Shown here piece by piece: positions 9,801 through 20,800 of a DNA stretch of 64,000 bases. Position numbers and translations under genes: made by a program. Origin of the DNA: Blastomussa wellsi (lineage: Eukaryota > Cnidaria > Anthozoa > Scleractinia > Plerogyridae); the NCBI GenBank assembly GCA_947652115.1, contig OX393573.1, positions 14,010,491-14,074,490 on the forward strand. The letters are read 5' to 3'. The notes under the pieces were generated by a model. It was given only the letters and a program-made list of their open reading frames with translations. It searched no databases and was not told the origin of the DNA. Every line of letters begins with the position of its first letter. Position 1 is the stretch's first letter.

Positions 9801-12094
9801 GTTTGACAGAGAACTGATTTTTCCTCTTGCATTGGATGAATTTTTTCCAGCTTGGCTGAATCATGTTTTGGTTAGTAAAGCTGCAGCAGTGGATTTTATA
9901 ATATTTAAAAAGTAATCTTAAGACTTCCTGTGCTCCTGGCTTTAAATAATCCCTCTTGGGTAAAATTGTTGTGATAATGCTCAATATTTGTTTTTCACAT
10001 TCAGTTTTCTTTTTCAGCATACATGGTGTGCAGTGCTCATGATAATAGAAGGTGCTTTTATTCGACACAAATATCCAAAGAATCGTGTAGGCTTGGGTCT
10101 GTTGGCTCTCTTTTCCGCAACCTATCTTATATGGTAAGTCTGTTATTGTATACCTAATCTGTCAAAGAATAGACAACAACAAACTTTATTTCCCCTTTGG
10201 TCACATATAATATGTTTTTTCAAAATAATTATAAATGGTTAAAGCAACAGAGAGTATTCTACTTCCCCCTGGATGGGATGCTAGTCCATCGCAGGGTTAC
10301 CCCCCAGCAGTAAATTCACCGGTACGCATTTATACACCTGGGTGAAGAGAGAGGCACTGTGAAAGTGTCTTGCCCAAGAATGCAACGCAGTGCCCCAGCC
10401 GGGGCTCGAACCTGGACCATCTGATCCAGTCCGGGTTCAAGCTCAGGCCGGGGCATTGCATTGTGTTCTTGGGCATGACACTTAACTCTCACAGTGCCTC
10501 TCTCTGGTGGGAGTAGAAATATTCCTCTGATGTTTAATGCTGCAGAAACCGGGATAAGCTCCGGCAGTATGGGCCAGAGGGCTTAACCCTCATTATTTAT
10601 AGAGGCATTGATTATTTTTGCAGGATCATGTGGATTGCATATGTAGCTGAGTTGTGGGTGTACCCATTCCTTCGCATCATGTCCAATCCAGCTCGAGCAG
10701 CATTTTTTGTGGTGTGCTCCTTTATTCTTGCCTTCTTCTATTTTCTTGGCAAGTGGATGACACTGTTTGTATGGAAAGGTAGGTTACATTTTGACTTATG
10801 TATTAAAGCAGGCACCTTTCAATAAGTTTTACCTTCAAATTCAGTGGTACCTGACCCATTTTGAGTCAAAGGGTCGCATATCATCGAATTTAGTGGTAAG
10901 CTGAGTTCTATAGAGATGAACTTTACTCTATGAATTGGAAGAGCAGTTTTATATCAGAATGTGAACGTAAAAAGGCAGTGTGGATAAGAAGGGATTTAGG
11001 GTGAGACGAGAAAAGAAAACTGTTTTCTTTGTGCATTCTTGTCTTGCCTCATTCCCTCCTAGCTAGTCTTAAGTCTGCACTCTGCATTGCCTTTCTGAAT
11101 TTCAAGAGACTGATAACAGACTGGAAAAAGTCTATTTGGACCTCGGGCCTTCTGACGACAGGGGTGCTTATTATTTAGAGTACAAGGAAAAACCGGAAAT
11201 TCCAGTTGGAAAATTAAATGCATGGTTTGCATCACTGTATTGGAACATTTTGCAAGTTGTGGGCCACTGGATGCTGATGTGTTAGCATGATTGTTGTATT
11301 CCTTTGAATCTTCTCAGCGAATTTGGATAAGTTTTAAGCCCTGTCTTTCTTTTGTATAAAGTCAAAATCAGTGCTATTTGCATGCAATTTCCAGCTGTAA
11401 TGCCAGATAAAGGACCTCCCTATTTCAAATCCATGCACTCTAAACAACTTGGCCATGCCCCCCACCCCCAGAAAGTCTGAGCAAGCCAATAATATTCTTT
11501 AATTTCTTAAAAAAATGTAGTTACAGCTGCAATAGTTTTAATAATTAGCCGTGCTCCCCGGTAAAAAGCCGATAGGAAAACCAAGGGAAAAGCCTCATGC
11601 CCCGAGTTGTCTCAGTTTCGGTAGTATTAAGCGGCTAGGAATATTTCTACTCCTCCCTGGATGGGATGCTAGTCCACTGCAGTGCTACCCTCAACCCCCC
11701 CCCCCCCCCCCAGCATTATTTCACTGGTACCCATTTATACACCTGCGTGAAGAGAGGCAGTATTTAACAATTAGATTGTGAGCTCGAGATTTCTATGGGG
11801 TGATAGTTGAAGGCCGATTTTTACTTCTAGATTATAGCGTTTTGCCCAAGAGCACAACATAGTGGTCTGGCCAGGGCTTGAAACTGGATTGTCTGTTCCA
11901 GAATCCAGTGCGCTAGCCATCAATGCCACCGCTGCACATTCCTCCCGAAAAAAGCCCCTCTAAAACGCTCTTTTTAAAAAGGAAATAGGCCAGATCTTTT
12001 TAAAATATTTATGATGTTTACAGAGGAAGGCAGGAAATCCACAAACACAAACCCAGGAGAAGGAGGGAAAAAGAAAGTGAAGAAAGCGGATTAA
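6812..12094 (+). CDS. AIG1/ADTRP-like membrane hydrolase, copy B (complete)
   Basis: Six exons join in frame: 6812-6949, 8156-8287, 9769-9870, 10018-10133, 10624-10778, 12024-12094. They give 714 nt, 237 residues, the usual family length. The family (AIG1, ADTRP) consists of multipass membrane hydrolases that cleave fatty-acid esters of hydroxy fatty acids. The two catalytic residues can be placed: Thr42 in YLTFLNL (exon 1, matching Thr43 of human AIG1) and His125 at the start of exon 4 in HTWCAVLM (matching His134). Other family signatures: [45 protein letters not shown]. The tail is Lys-rich and cytosolic. Start ATG 6812 is chosen because exon 1 aligns there; every junction has GT/AG and matching phase. 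Introns carry SINEs, a 607-bp inverted-repeat element and other repeats. It lies in tandem with copy A and shares intron sequence with it. Confidence 0.92.
6991..7140 (+). pseudogene. Duplicated, diverged first exon of AIG1-like copy B
   Basis: ATG at 7000 opens a peptide ([17 protein letters not shown], then [13 protein letters not shown]) that clearly copies the start of exon 1 ([18 protein letters not shown], then YHDF). Even the 8 bases before each ATG match (TGCGAAAA). It lacks the GGRFKYLTF segment and so the catalytic Thr, and no matching donor is evident. It is either a decayed exon duplicate or an alternative first exon that would give an inactive enzyme. Confidence 0.7.
7403..8009. 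mobile_element. 607-bp inverted-repeat element with TAA flanks
   Basis: The left end TGCACTTATCATTGGCTTTC and the reverse complement of the right end TGCACTTATCGTTGGCTTTC match for about 40 bases, continuing through a GC-rich CCCGGGGA stretch. Both ends are flanked by TAA, a candidate 3-bp target duplication as in Harbinger-like elements, although these termini are not canonical for them. Two short ORFs (to 7611 and 7612-7836) lie inside; neither resembles a transposase. It sits in intron 1 of AIG1-like copy B. Confidence 0.75.
8345..8930. repeat. Interspersed repeat, poly-G and 'accctgtttaggac' type
   Basis: Begins near a 14-base G run (8359-8372). It contains 'gagaccgatatgggcgtgac' and, near the end, 'cataccctgtataggac'. 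Related blocks occur at 3704-3860 and 49665-50040. Confidence 0.5.
8940..9108 (-). mobile_element. SINE fragment, minus orientation
   Basis: Contains 'cccaagaacacaatgcagtg', 'cggccagggtttaaacctag' and 'aaccattaggccaccatgc', the tRNA-like head and middle of the window's SINE family. The 3' half is degraded. Confidence 0.65.
9427..9730 (+). mobile_element. Repeat family member with internal inverted repeat
   Basis: Starts 'gatgtaatatatcaaacac' and ends at 'tgatttttaatgag'-type sequence just before exon 3 of AIG1-like copy B. A second copy lies at 27707-27982. Inside, 'cagtgtttcatcaggatag' and a later 'ggtgtttggataactgaag' form imperfect inverted arms. Confidence 0.65.
10257..10580. mobile_element. 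Head-to-head pair of SINEs
   Basis: 10257-10437 is a minus-orientation SINE and 10438-10580 a plus-orientation one, meeting at their tRNA-like heads. The pair could fold into a long hairpin in the pre-mRNA of AIG1-like copy B (intron 4). Confidence 0.7.
11600..11935 (-). mobile_element. SINE in last intron of AIG1-like copy B
   Basis: Same orientation and same place relative to the last exon as the SINE at 5015-5295 in copy A. It includes a 16-base C run near 11695-11710. The roughly 90 bases between it and the exon also match those of copy A. Confidence 0.75.
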
Positions 12095-12250
12095 AATGCA
12101 CCGTTTACCTTCATGCAGAGCTTATTCTTAAAATTACACCTTGTAGATTGAAGCTTGTAGAGCCAGTAGCCCAAGATTAGTCCAAATTTTTAAATTAAGC
12201 AGCTGAATTTTCAAGTACAGTGAAACTAGCCAACTTAGGGTAAAATGAGA

Positions 12251-12440
12251 TGATTTGGTTTTGTCAACTGGGTTGAGCGAAATTCGCTCCGACGAAGGGC
12301 TAACGCTCGAAACGTCAGCTTTCGAATCTCTTTTCGGTGGCCCATTCACATTATCAACCTAGTTGATAAAACCAAATTATCTTGTTATACTTCCTACTGA
12401 CGAAGCACCACTGCAGTTTCTTTAGAAGCTTACCCCCTCT
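12251..12440. mobile_element. Foldback element with hammerhead-like core (copy 1)
   Basis: Arms 'ttggttttgtcaactgggtt' and 'aacctagttgataaaaccaa' flank a short middle. The right end reads 'gtttctttagaagcttaccc'. The middle at 12282-12327 holds CGACGAAGGGC, GCTCGAAACGTC and flanking complementary bases (see the finding on these motifs). Relatives lie at 13466-13770, 32456-32682 and 56511-56559. Confidence 0.7.
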
Positions 12441-12591
12441 AAGGGTAAAATGCCCTGATTAACGACCTAATTCTTCTTGGAAGAACTAAAAGAATGTACG
12501 CTAATAGTTGCCTGAATTTTGATGTTGATGTTAGGAGTAGAAGCAGTTTTTTTTTTCCTGAGAACTCTTTCCCTCCCGCGGTTTGTGGTTT

Positions 12592-12780
12592 TAAAGAGGG
12601 TCTCAATGGAGGATGTCTTTGACAATAAAAATTATTTTTCTGTTGACGAACGGTCAAAATTTGTCACGGTATTTTTTTTAGTTTGACAGTTGACGGAATT
12701 TTTTTTAGTTTTGACAGTTGACGGGATTTTTTTTCTGCTGTTTGACGGCTGATGGTTAAAATCATTAGGACCCTCTTTCA
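12592..12780. mobile_element. Short element with GAGGGTCTC ends and internal repeats
   Basis: Starts 'aaagagggtctcaatgg' and ends 'ggaccctctttc'. It contains three spaced copies of a 'tttgacagttgacgg' unit. The ends match those of the element at 39252-39800. Confidence 0.55.
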
Positions 12781-13465
12781 ATATTCCACTTAAAACTGCT
12801 CTTCCAAAACAACATCAAGGTTGTCGAGTTCATCCTAATTGATGATTTAGTTCGATCCAATTAATGTCATGCAATGATGTATTGTTGTAATTTTAAACGC
12901 AAATTAGGAGGACCCTAGGAGAGCACTAATTTTAAACCAAACGGTAATTTTCATTGTTGTAAGATTTTTTTGTTACGATGTGTCTCTGAATATAGGTATG
13001 GTTTAACAAATAAAATAGGTAATGAAAATCGATGAAATATGTTGCCTTTTCTTTTGTTGTAACAGAAACTGCATGAAAATAACAAAGCTATTTACAAGGC
13101 TAAAAACATTTTCACATCCGATTTCAGACCTGTGGCTTTTCAAAACATTCGCCCGTTAATCATTCGCCTAAGTGTACTGGTGATAAATATTGGCAGAAGG
13201 CTTGACGTGAAGTTTATGTCTCCGTGAACTTAAAAAAAGACTTTGTTATATAAAAAGCTATATTTGACCAAAATTGTGTATTGTCGCCACTTGCCATCGC
13301 CTTGGGTGACTGGTCGACGGGCAAATGATGTCTTGAAAAAGTCTGTTCTACACCAAGCCTTTCGTAATCATATCTGGTCTAGTTTGGGTCTGGGCTAGGT
13401 CAAGGCAGTGCGCGGATGCAGGTGAAATAATACCTGCACAAAATATGGCGATTATTAAATCTTTT
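12781..13465. other. Intergenic, no feature recognised
   Basis: AT-rich. I see no coding sequence, RNA gene or clear repeat. Confidence 0.4.
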
Positions 13466-13467
13466 AG

Positions 13468-13512
<45 letters not shown>

Positions 13513-13723
13513 GTATAGCAATATGATTTGGTTTTATCAACTGGATTGACAATGTCAATTGGCCACCGTAAAGAGATTCAAGAGCTGACGTTTCGAGCGT
13601 TAGCCCTTCGTCGGATTCGCTCCGACGAAGGGCTAACGCTCGAAACGTCGGCTCTTGAATCTCTTTACGGTGGCCAATTCACATTATCAACCCAGTTGAT
13701 AAAACCAAATTATATTGTTATAC

Positions 13724-13768
<45 letters not shown>

Positions 13769-13770
13769 CT
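13466..13770. mobile_element. Near-perfect 305-bp palindromic foldback element (copy 2)
   Basis: The left half (from 'agagggggtaagtttctaaa') is mirrored by the right half (to 'tttagaaacttaccccctct') almost base for base, meeting near 13612-13622. Each arm carries the CGACGAAGGGC...GCTCGAAACGTC core: plus strand 13614-13660, minus strand 13575-13622. The apparent 75-codon ORF inside is a by-product of the palindrome. Confidence 0.8.
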
Positions 13771-14586
13771 ATTATGGATGTAAATCGCCTTATATAATAA
13801 AGTTTTTCGAAGGTGTGGCGGATCAAAGCAGAGGTGTAGTGACAAGAGGGATGTTAGCATGCCAGAGGTTCCGGTTTCGATTCTGGATGGTTTATGTGCA
13901 GTACTTGTTTTTACCGTAACTGCAGAAATTCTCGCGCGCTCATTGGCTAAAGTTCGGTCGCGGCGGCCTCGTGAGCTGCCCAAAATTTGACAATGTTATG
14001 AAGAAATTCGTGGTCGATTAGAGGACGTACCACAACAAGTTCACGTCTATTTGTTAATTTTTCTTTTAGTGTACTGACCCGGGTAGAAAAGTCACTAACG
14101 GGAAAATTGCCTTGCAAGGTAGGATAGCTGGTTTTCACTGTTATGCCATCAAAAAATAAACTAGAAACCATGCAATGAAAAAAGTTGTTAAATTCAAGTG
14201 TATTAATAATATTATTAATATTAATAGATAAACAACATCTCCAAGTCTCGGTTATGTGCGGTACACCATTCTTGAGTTATTTGCCGAGGCATTTCACGCA
14301 AATTTATATAGAGCTCAGTACGGAAACGCTCTCCGTCAGACCCCTCGCGACTTCGCCTATCTGTTTCGCGGCTTTCAATGCCTGTTTCGATGGAGCGCGC
14401 TACCAAAATAAACCGCCAGTTACGCAGGTTAATGTTCGGCTTCTTGGCAAAAATGCCAAAAGGCATTTTAGCGCTTGTATTAACGTCTTTTGCTAAGGTG
14501 AGGCAGAAGCGCGGGAAAACATGCCCGTGCGAGTCACAACTGGTTTTGGCCTTACTCCTTATTGGTTGAAAAAGTATTGTTGGAAA
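13771..14586. other. Intergenic, no feature recognised
   Basis: Several short ORFs on both strands, none with a recognisable domain. Confidence 0.35.
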
Positions 14587-14639
14587 CAACCTCGTCCCCA
14601 GGGCCATGTGCGGTCTAAAAAGCCCTGGGGACGAGGTTG
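14587..14639. repeat. Short inverted repeat
   Basis: Arms CAACCTCGTCCCCAGGGC and GCCCTGGGGACGAGGTTG (18 bp, exact) flank a 17-base spacer. Probably a mobile-element remnant rather than a terminator. Confidence 0.6.
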
Positions 14640-15594
14640 TGTTGGAAACTGGCTGCCATAGCGAGCTTTTTGAAGATTCTAACATAAATGAACATGAACG
14701 ATGCTTGCATGGACAAAAGTGTTTTCATTCTGTAAACAACAAATTACAGTCGGATGTTATTCCAGATTCCAAATTTATTTGTCCGGCGGACAATCTTATC
14801 CATATTTAGCTATATTTGGGGTTCACGCAAATTTGTAGTCTGAAGTGGATTAGGGCGAGAAGACGTCTTACACTTCAGACTAGTAAATTTGTAGAACTTT
14901 ATAATTGGCATTAAATTGATGCCCTGCATTCAACAGCCTATGCTTTTAATATCGTATGGCAGGGAATCAGTTCCATTTGAACAAGAAGTGGTTGTGGCAT
15001 TAAAATATTTTTTTGCAGTAGCTTGGTTTATTCACCTGTATGATCAGTTAATGGCTATAATAATGCAAATCGCTGACACGTGCAAATAAATGGTCAAAAA
15101 ATTCCCAGCAATTTAATTTCAAGGCCGAGAACGAAAGTTGTCATTCTTTTCACTTATTTTCAATGATCACGTTGCAGCCAAATGGTTTCCTTTGAGGCAA
15201 CGTTATTGGCGACACCGTTTTCTGTATTGTTCTCTAACGGTCCTCTAAGCAACCGTTATATATTATTTGCCATCTTCTCGCTAAAGCGATGTTAAATCCG
15301 TGTAATAAACGACACAAACGGTCTTAATGTTTTATCGGTGTTACGCTTTGTTTCGAAACTCACCAGTCCAAGATTCTTAATAATCTTTCGAAAAGTACAA
15401 AGCTTTGTTCAGTGAAGCATAATATTTGCCTGGACTCCTGGCCAATTGTTTAGCAATACGCAATTGAAATTCAAATTCTTTGAATTAATGTATTGTCACC
15501 TGCGATGGGGTAGAGCGAAACAGACAGAATTGTTGGTGGCGAGGTGTTTTGGTCATCATATGGCACGCGAAAAAGATTGTGAAGTTAATGTCTT
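14640..15594. other. Upstream region of the GPCR at 15595
   Basis: No other gene seen. The promoter of the GPCR should lie here; I see no confident element. Confidence 0.3.
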
Positions 15595-16689
15595 ATGATT
15601 GAAGTGGACTCAATGTTCGCGATATGTGTTTGCTCTGCCATAATGGCTGGCATATTGTCCATATTGGCGATGGTTGCCAATGGTGTTCTACTTTACGTAA
15701 TGTATAAAGATCCGCTCCACTGTTTTCGCAAGCCAATCTCAGTTTTGATCGCGGCTCTAGCAGTGAACGACTTTTTAACTGGTTCCGTTATAGGGTCCCT
15801 GCACATTCGCAACGAAATCTCTTGCGAAACGAAAGCCGAAAGAACACCAATGTCTGGATGCTTTGAGAGTATAATTGGTTTATTTGCCATCAATAATGGA
15901 ACTTTACTCGTTATGGGTCTCTCCGTGGAGCGTTTAATTGCCGTAGCACTACCGTTTTATTACCGCGCTGCGGCAAGCGGTAGAAAAACGATAACGTGTG
16001 CGTTTTTAATGGCGGCCTATTCACTGGTATTTTGTCTGCTTCAGTTGAGTGGCATGCCGTTGGGAATTTATTCCATGCTGCAGCTTCATTTGAATATGAC
16101 TTTTCCACTCGTTGCGGTGCTGATTATTAACTTCGCTCTGCTCAGAGTTTTGCGCAGGTACAGAAGAAGAACTTGTTCCATGAATTCCGATGCGAGTGAC
16201 AGTTCTTTTTCAACCACGGACAAGAGATACGACATCGACAAACAGTTCGCTTCTACTGCTATCCTTATCGTCCTGTTTCTATTTTTGTCACATTTGCCGT
16301 ATTACTTAATGACTCTAATTGAAGTCCACTGTTCTAATTGTTCTGGAGAATGGTTTGTTTTATGTCGACGCATCTCGCTCCCTTTTCTTTTTATTAATTC
16401 GGCCTGCAATCCCTTCACCTACAACTTTCGAATCCGACAGTGCCACCGATCGCTCAAAGCTCTATTTTTCAAGAGACAGGATACCATGGAGGTGTCTCCG
16501 AGGAGGCCTAACACTGCAAATTTTGTGCCAAGTCCTGTGGTGCTACGAAAGTGGTCTCAAATGTGTCCAACAACAGGGCAATTTATTGAAATGTTTACCG
16601 ATGAGAACTTGCCTGACGATTCAGGTATGGGAATTGAAAACACTGCTCAAGACGATATTGATCATGAAGTGTTTGACACGAAACTGTGA
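15595..16689 (+). CDS. Class A (rhodopsin-like) G-protein-coupled receptor, intronless
   Basis: An intronless 364-residue frame with seven hydrophobic segments. Recognisable class A landmarks: ANGVLLYVMY in TM1 (conserved Asn), LAVNDFLTG in TM2 (LAxxD form), VERLIAVALPFYY at the end of TM3 (E-R-L in place of D-R-Y), FLFLSHLPYY in TM6 (the usual Cys-Trp before the Pro is replaced) and NSACNPFTY in TM7 (NPxxY). Intracellular loop 3 is Arg- and Ser-rich. The C-tail of about 75 residues is acidic toward the end. It signals presumably through a heterotrimeric G protein at the plasma membrane; the ligand cannot be inferred. ATG 15595 is the first in-frame Met; Met at 15613 is an alternative. Single-exon orphan GPCRs of this kind are numerous in cnidarians. 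Confidence 0.9.
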   Translation: MIEVDSMFAICVCSAIMAGILSILAMVANGVLLYVMYKDPLHCFRKPISVLIAALAVNDFLTGSVIGSLHIRNEISCETKAERTPMSGCFESIIGLFAINNGTLLVMGLSVERLIAVALPFYYRAAASGRKTITCAFLMAAYSLVFCLLQLSGMPLGIYSMLQLHLNMTFPLVAVLIINFALLRVLRRYRRRTCSMNSDASDSSFSTTDKRYDIDKQFASTAILIVLFLFLSHLPYYLMTLIEVHCSNCSGEWFVLCRRISLPFLFINSACNPFTYNFRIRQCHRSLKALFFKRQDTMEVSPRRPNTANFVPSPVVLRKWSQMCPTTGQFIEMFTDENLPDDSGMGIENTAQDDIDHEVFDTKL

Positions 16690-17858
16690 TAGCCGGGCTT
16701 TAGAAAAAATCCAAACAATAGGGAAATGGAAAAAAGATTTTTTAACATTAACATTTTTTTGGTATTTCAATTGGCTCCGATCCGTGTTTGCGGTGAATTA
16801 ATTTTGAGGTAATCAAAATCTAGTTTCTCCTTTTAATGTGGAGACACTTCCAAGCTGAAAGGTGATAGGAATAAAGAAATTCACCAATTTAAGAATTTTG
16901 TATTGATGTACATACTAGTCTGCAAATGTGATAATTTACAGTTGATACTTCAAACTGCCAATCAAATGTTACAGTAGAATTGAATACAAGAGCCTGCCGT
17001 ATAAAATACGCGAAGACTACCAGTTTTTGATTAGCACTGATGAACTACAGTCGTCTCCCTTTTATGTCACGCTAGTTATGTAACTATCCTGGTATCCCTG
17101 TTGCATACAGGCTAGGAACCTGATAAATTGCACTCTTTACATCAATTTCAATTCTTTATCTTCGCTATTTTCAGAATAGCCGAGTTAACTTTCTGTATGT
17201 ATGTAACTGCAGTAGCTTAGAAAGACGCAAGGGACCATCTTCTCTTAAATAGTAAATTACCTTACCAACTTAAAGCGGGTGAATTTTTTTTCACTCGATA
17301 AAAATTCCAAAATTTTCATGAATCGGTTTTGCAGGAAATTTGCCGACCACAACAAAAAATAAACAAAATGGCGGAGTATCTCGTAAGCAATGCTTATAAT
17401 TTTGCGCTTAAAAGATTCTTCTCCTATCTAGACAAACTAATCATATGACTAGGCTGGAACATAAAGGTACACAAAACAGAACTCTCCAGCAAAGTTTGCC
17501 CACTCCGCAATTAGCCAGAAAAGACACTTTGGGTCTGTTATGCACAGTTAAGTATATCTGCAAGTGTTTCTCTAGGTTTATCTTTGAAGAGATGACCGAT
17601 TTAAACAGCTTAATTCAAGTTTTATTGTAAAAGTAGTTGTCTATCGCATCGCTTAACCAGTCATGTCCCTTTCACGGGTACCAGGCAAAAGTGGTGCCAT
17701 ATTGTGTGCACGTGTTGACCACGAGAGAATGCGCATGCGTAAGCTTGTCAGTACATCGGCTACGCTTTCAATGACTGTGCGATAAAAGATAATGAAATAG
17801 ATATTTTTATTTTACGGCTTGACGTCTCGGTCTCAAACATCGAGGCAATGGGAGGCTT
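16690..17858. other. Intergenic between GPCR and potassium channel
   Basis: No coding exon recognised. The right end should hold the 5' UTR of the channel gene. ATG 17848 opens a short out-of-frame upstream ORF just before the channel start at 17859. Confidence 0.35.
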
Positions 17859-20800
17859 ATGGCCCTTAATTTCACGACGGATACAAAGCGTCTAGCTTGT
17901 CTAGCAGCGTTACTGGGAATCTATCTTTTATCTGGCGCCGTCGTGTTTCAAGTGCTTGAGAACGAAAATGACAAGCTAGAAATTCAGCAATTGAATTCTG
18001 TTAAAAAGCTTTTTTTAGAAAAGCATAATATGACGCCGGACGATTTTGACTTCTTGGTGGAGAAGGTTGAAAATGCGGTGAAACATCGATGTGGGGGCGA
18101 CCCGGATCAATGGTGTACTTCTAGATGGACGTATTACGCTTCAGTGTATTTTACATGGAGTGTTGTTACAACTGTAGGTAAGGTCTCTAGTTAGAGGGGT
18201 ACGTCACCGTTCCTGCGCTTTGAGAAATTTAGCCTAAATTTCTCAAAATCGTCATTTCCAATCCGCTTCAATCCATTACATCCTGAACCATCCTTGTTCC
18301 TTTTTGGCTTCGTATCACTCCTTCGGCGTTTTTCTTCCTTAGCAAACTATTATTTTTGTCCGATATGCTGTGCCTTTTAAGGTGGATCGTACCAGTTTTT
18401 CGTACGTGAGAAGTCTGGTGACGAGCGCGCGCCACACGCGCGAGATAGTCCGCCAGATTTACAGCTGAAAATTTCAAAACAAATATGGCGGCGCGTTGGT
18501 TAATACATGCAAGGTTGCTTTTGTCCTGTTTATCAGAGATTGTAAGTTGTTCTTTGAGTGCCGGTTCTTAGATAATTCGATATGCCTGCTTGCTCCCTGA
18601 AGCACGTGATGTGGCAGTGCGGGGGTGGGGGTCAAAGTACGGAACTTGATAACAGCTGTCGTATTGTTATCTCGCCAAGTCAACTTTTTATGTAGTATCA
18701 GCCGTGTTACAGTTTATTTATTGGATTGATTAGGTCTCTTGTAGATTCTACGTCAACTAGCAGCATTATGGCTCGCGGTCCTTTGCAGTTTCTACTTTAT
18801 TATTTTTAGGTTTCCTACATTTTAAGGGTAGCTTAGGTTGTTGAAGAAATATTGTGACGTAGCTCCTTTAAATAACTACACCTCTCCAATGATTAAAACA
18901 CGAGGTTTGATATTGAAACTTTCTGGATAATAAACGGGAGACGCGTTGGCCATGTCACGTGCGCTGGACTTAGGATCTAGCTGTCCGAGTTCGAACCTTG
19001 GCCAGAACACTACGTTGTGTTCTTGGAGAAGGCACTTTACTCTCACAGTGCCCCTCTGCACCCAGGTGTATAAATGGGTAGCGGCGAAATAATGCTGGGG
19101 GTGACTCTGAGATGGACTAGCATCCCATCCAGGGGGGAGTAGAAAATTCGTAGCCACTTAAATGCTACAGAAACCGGGATAAGCTGCGACAGTGTGGGCC
19201 GCTTGACACGAGGCTCTTATCCTCTTCCCTTATCTGGGTGAATAAGAGGTGCGGTGGCCTTATGGTTACTGTGCTGGACTCGGCGATGTAGCAGCTCTCG
19301 TAAGGTCTCACATGAATGGCTCGATACCCTGCGTGAAAACAATAGAACAAACAACAGGAACAATGCCCCTAGCCCCTAAAACAATAGCAACTGCTACACT
19401 AGAGGACCAGTAGAAATACAGAACAAACAACAGGAATAATGTCCCTAGCCCCTAAAACAATAGCAACTGCTACACTAGAGGACCAGTAGAACAATAGAAC
19501 AAACAACAGGAATAATGTCCCTAGCCCCTAAAACAATAGCAACTGCTACACTAGAGGACCAGTAGGACAATAGAACAAACGACAGGAACAATGCCCCTAG
19601 CCCCTTCAATCTATCAACTCCAACTTTTGTTTTCATTATGTGAGAATTCCGTAATATAAACGCATCAGTTATCGTCTTTTTATTGGAACCCATTTCCCTG
19701 TCTTCTCTTCCCGCAGGCTACGGTCATTTGGCTCCCAGTACAGTTGGCGGGCGCGTATTTTGTATGGTTTTCGCCTTATTTGGAATTCCTCTTAATCTCA
19801 TGGTATTGCGTCATATTGGGGACCGAGTCAATCAATTTATAAGCTATGTTCATTTTTTAGTGGAAACAAAACTGCTCAAGAGAGAATCGCAAGCGATCAC
19901 CACGAAAACACTCATGTGGACATTACTTGTTCTTATAATCATGCTGTTTGTGGGAGCTTTTCTTTATTTGCAGAAAGAACAATGGAACTTTCTCGAAGGG
20001 GTTTATTTCTGTTTTATCACCTTTTCTACCATCGGATTTGGGGACCTGGTGCCTAATGGAGGTGAGGGAAACTTATTCCATTTTTGGAAAATAACGAATT
20101 TATTCTATAGGCAGCCGTATGGATAATACTAGCATCAGCACGTTTCGAGTCATGTTTGAGACGAACCAAATTAATTTGCAAAATGAAAGAAACCTAAATA
20201 TAATAGTTTACTAATAAAGAAAAGCACCTTAAGAGAAGATTGAGACGGATTGCAAATGACGAACTTAAAAAATTTAGGCTAAATTTTCCAAAATACACAA
20301 ACCACGACATATGTCATAGCTCCTTTAAACAATTATTTCATGAACGCGTGTAGAATATGAGATGGTATATAGAAAGCCAACATCTAGTTACCTATATAAC
20401 TATCTCATACCCAACAAACGCGAGTGAATAATTGCTTTATTAAAAACACGAAGAACATTGAGCTACCCGACTGTTCTAGTTGACACTTACCATACTTGTG
20501 ACACTTATCATATTTGTGTTCCATAGTATGAGCTCATATACGATGGCTGTAAACCAATCAAATCTCAGGAATTGTAATATACCATGACTACTTTTAATAA
20601 CGGTGTTTAGCCGATTCCAAAGACAAGTAGAGTTCTTTCGATATTAGCAATCTTGTGGCTTAACAGGCTGGTGCTGAAATCCAGTCCTATATAACACCAG
20701 AGACCAGAATTCGCTGCTTTCAGGTATAGACGGAATTCTAATGTACAGGTCTTCCTTCACCCAGAATTTTCACAAGTTGCGCAAACGATTTGGTAGACCT

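Noticed and set aside
18944..19005. A possible tRNA gene
   Set aside because: The A- and B-box-like sequences belong to a SINE head; the cloverleaf is not intact and SINE body sequence follows directly.
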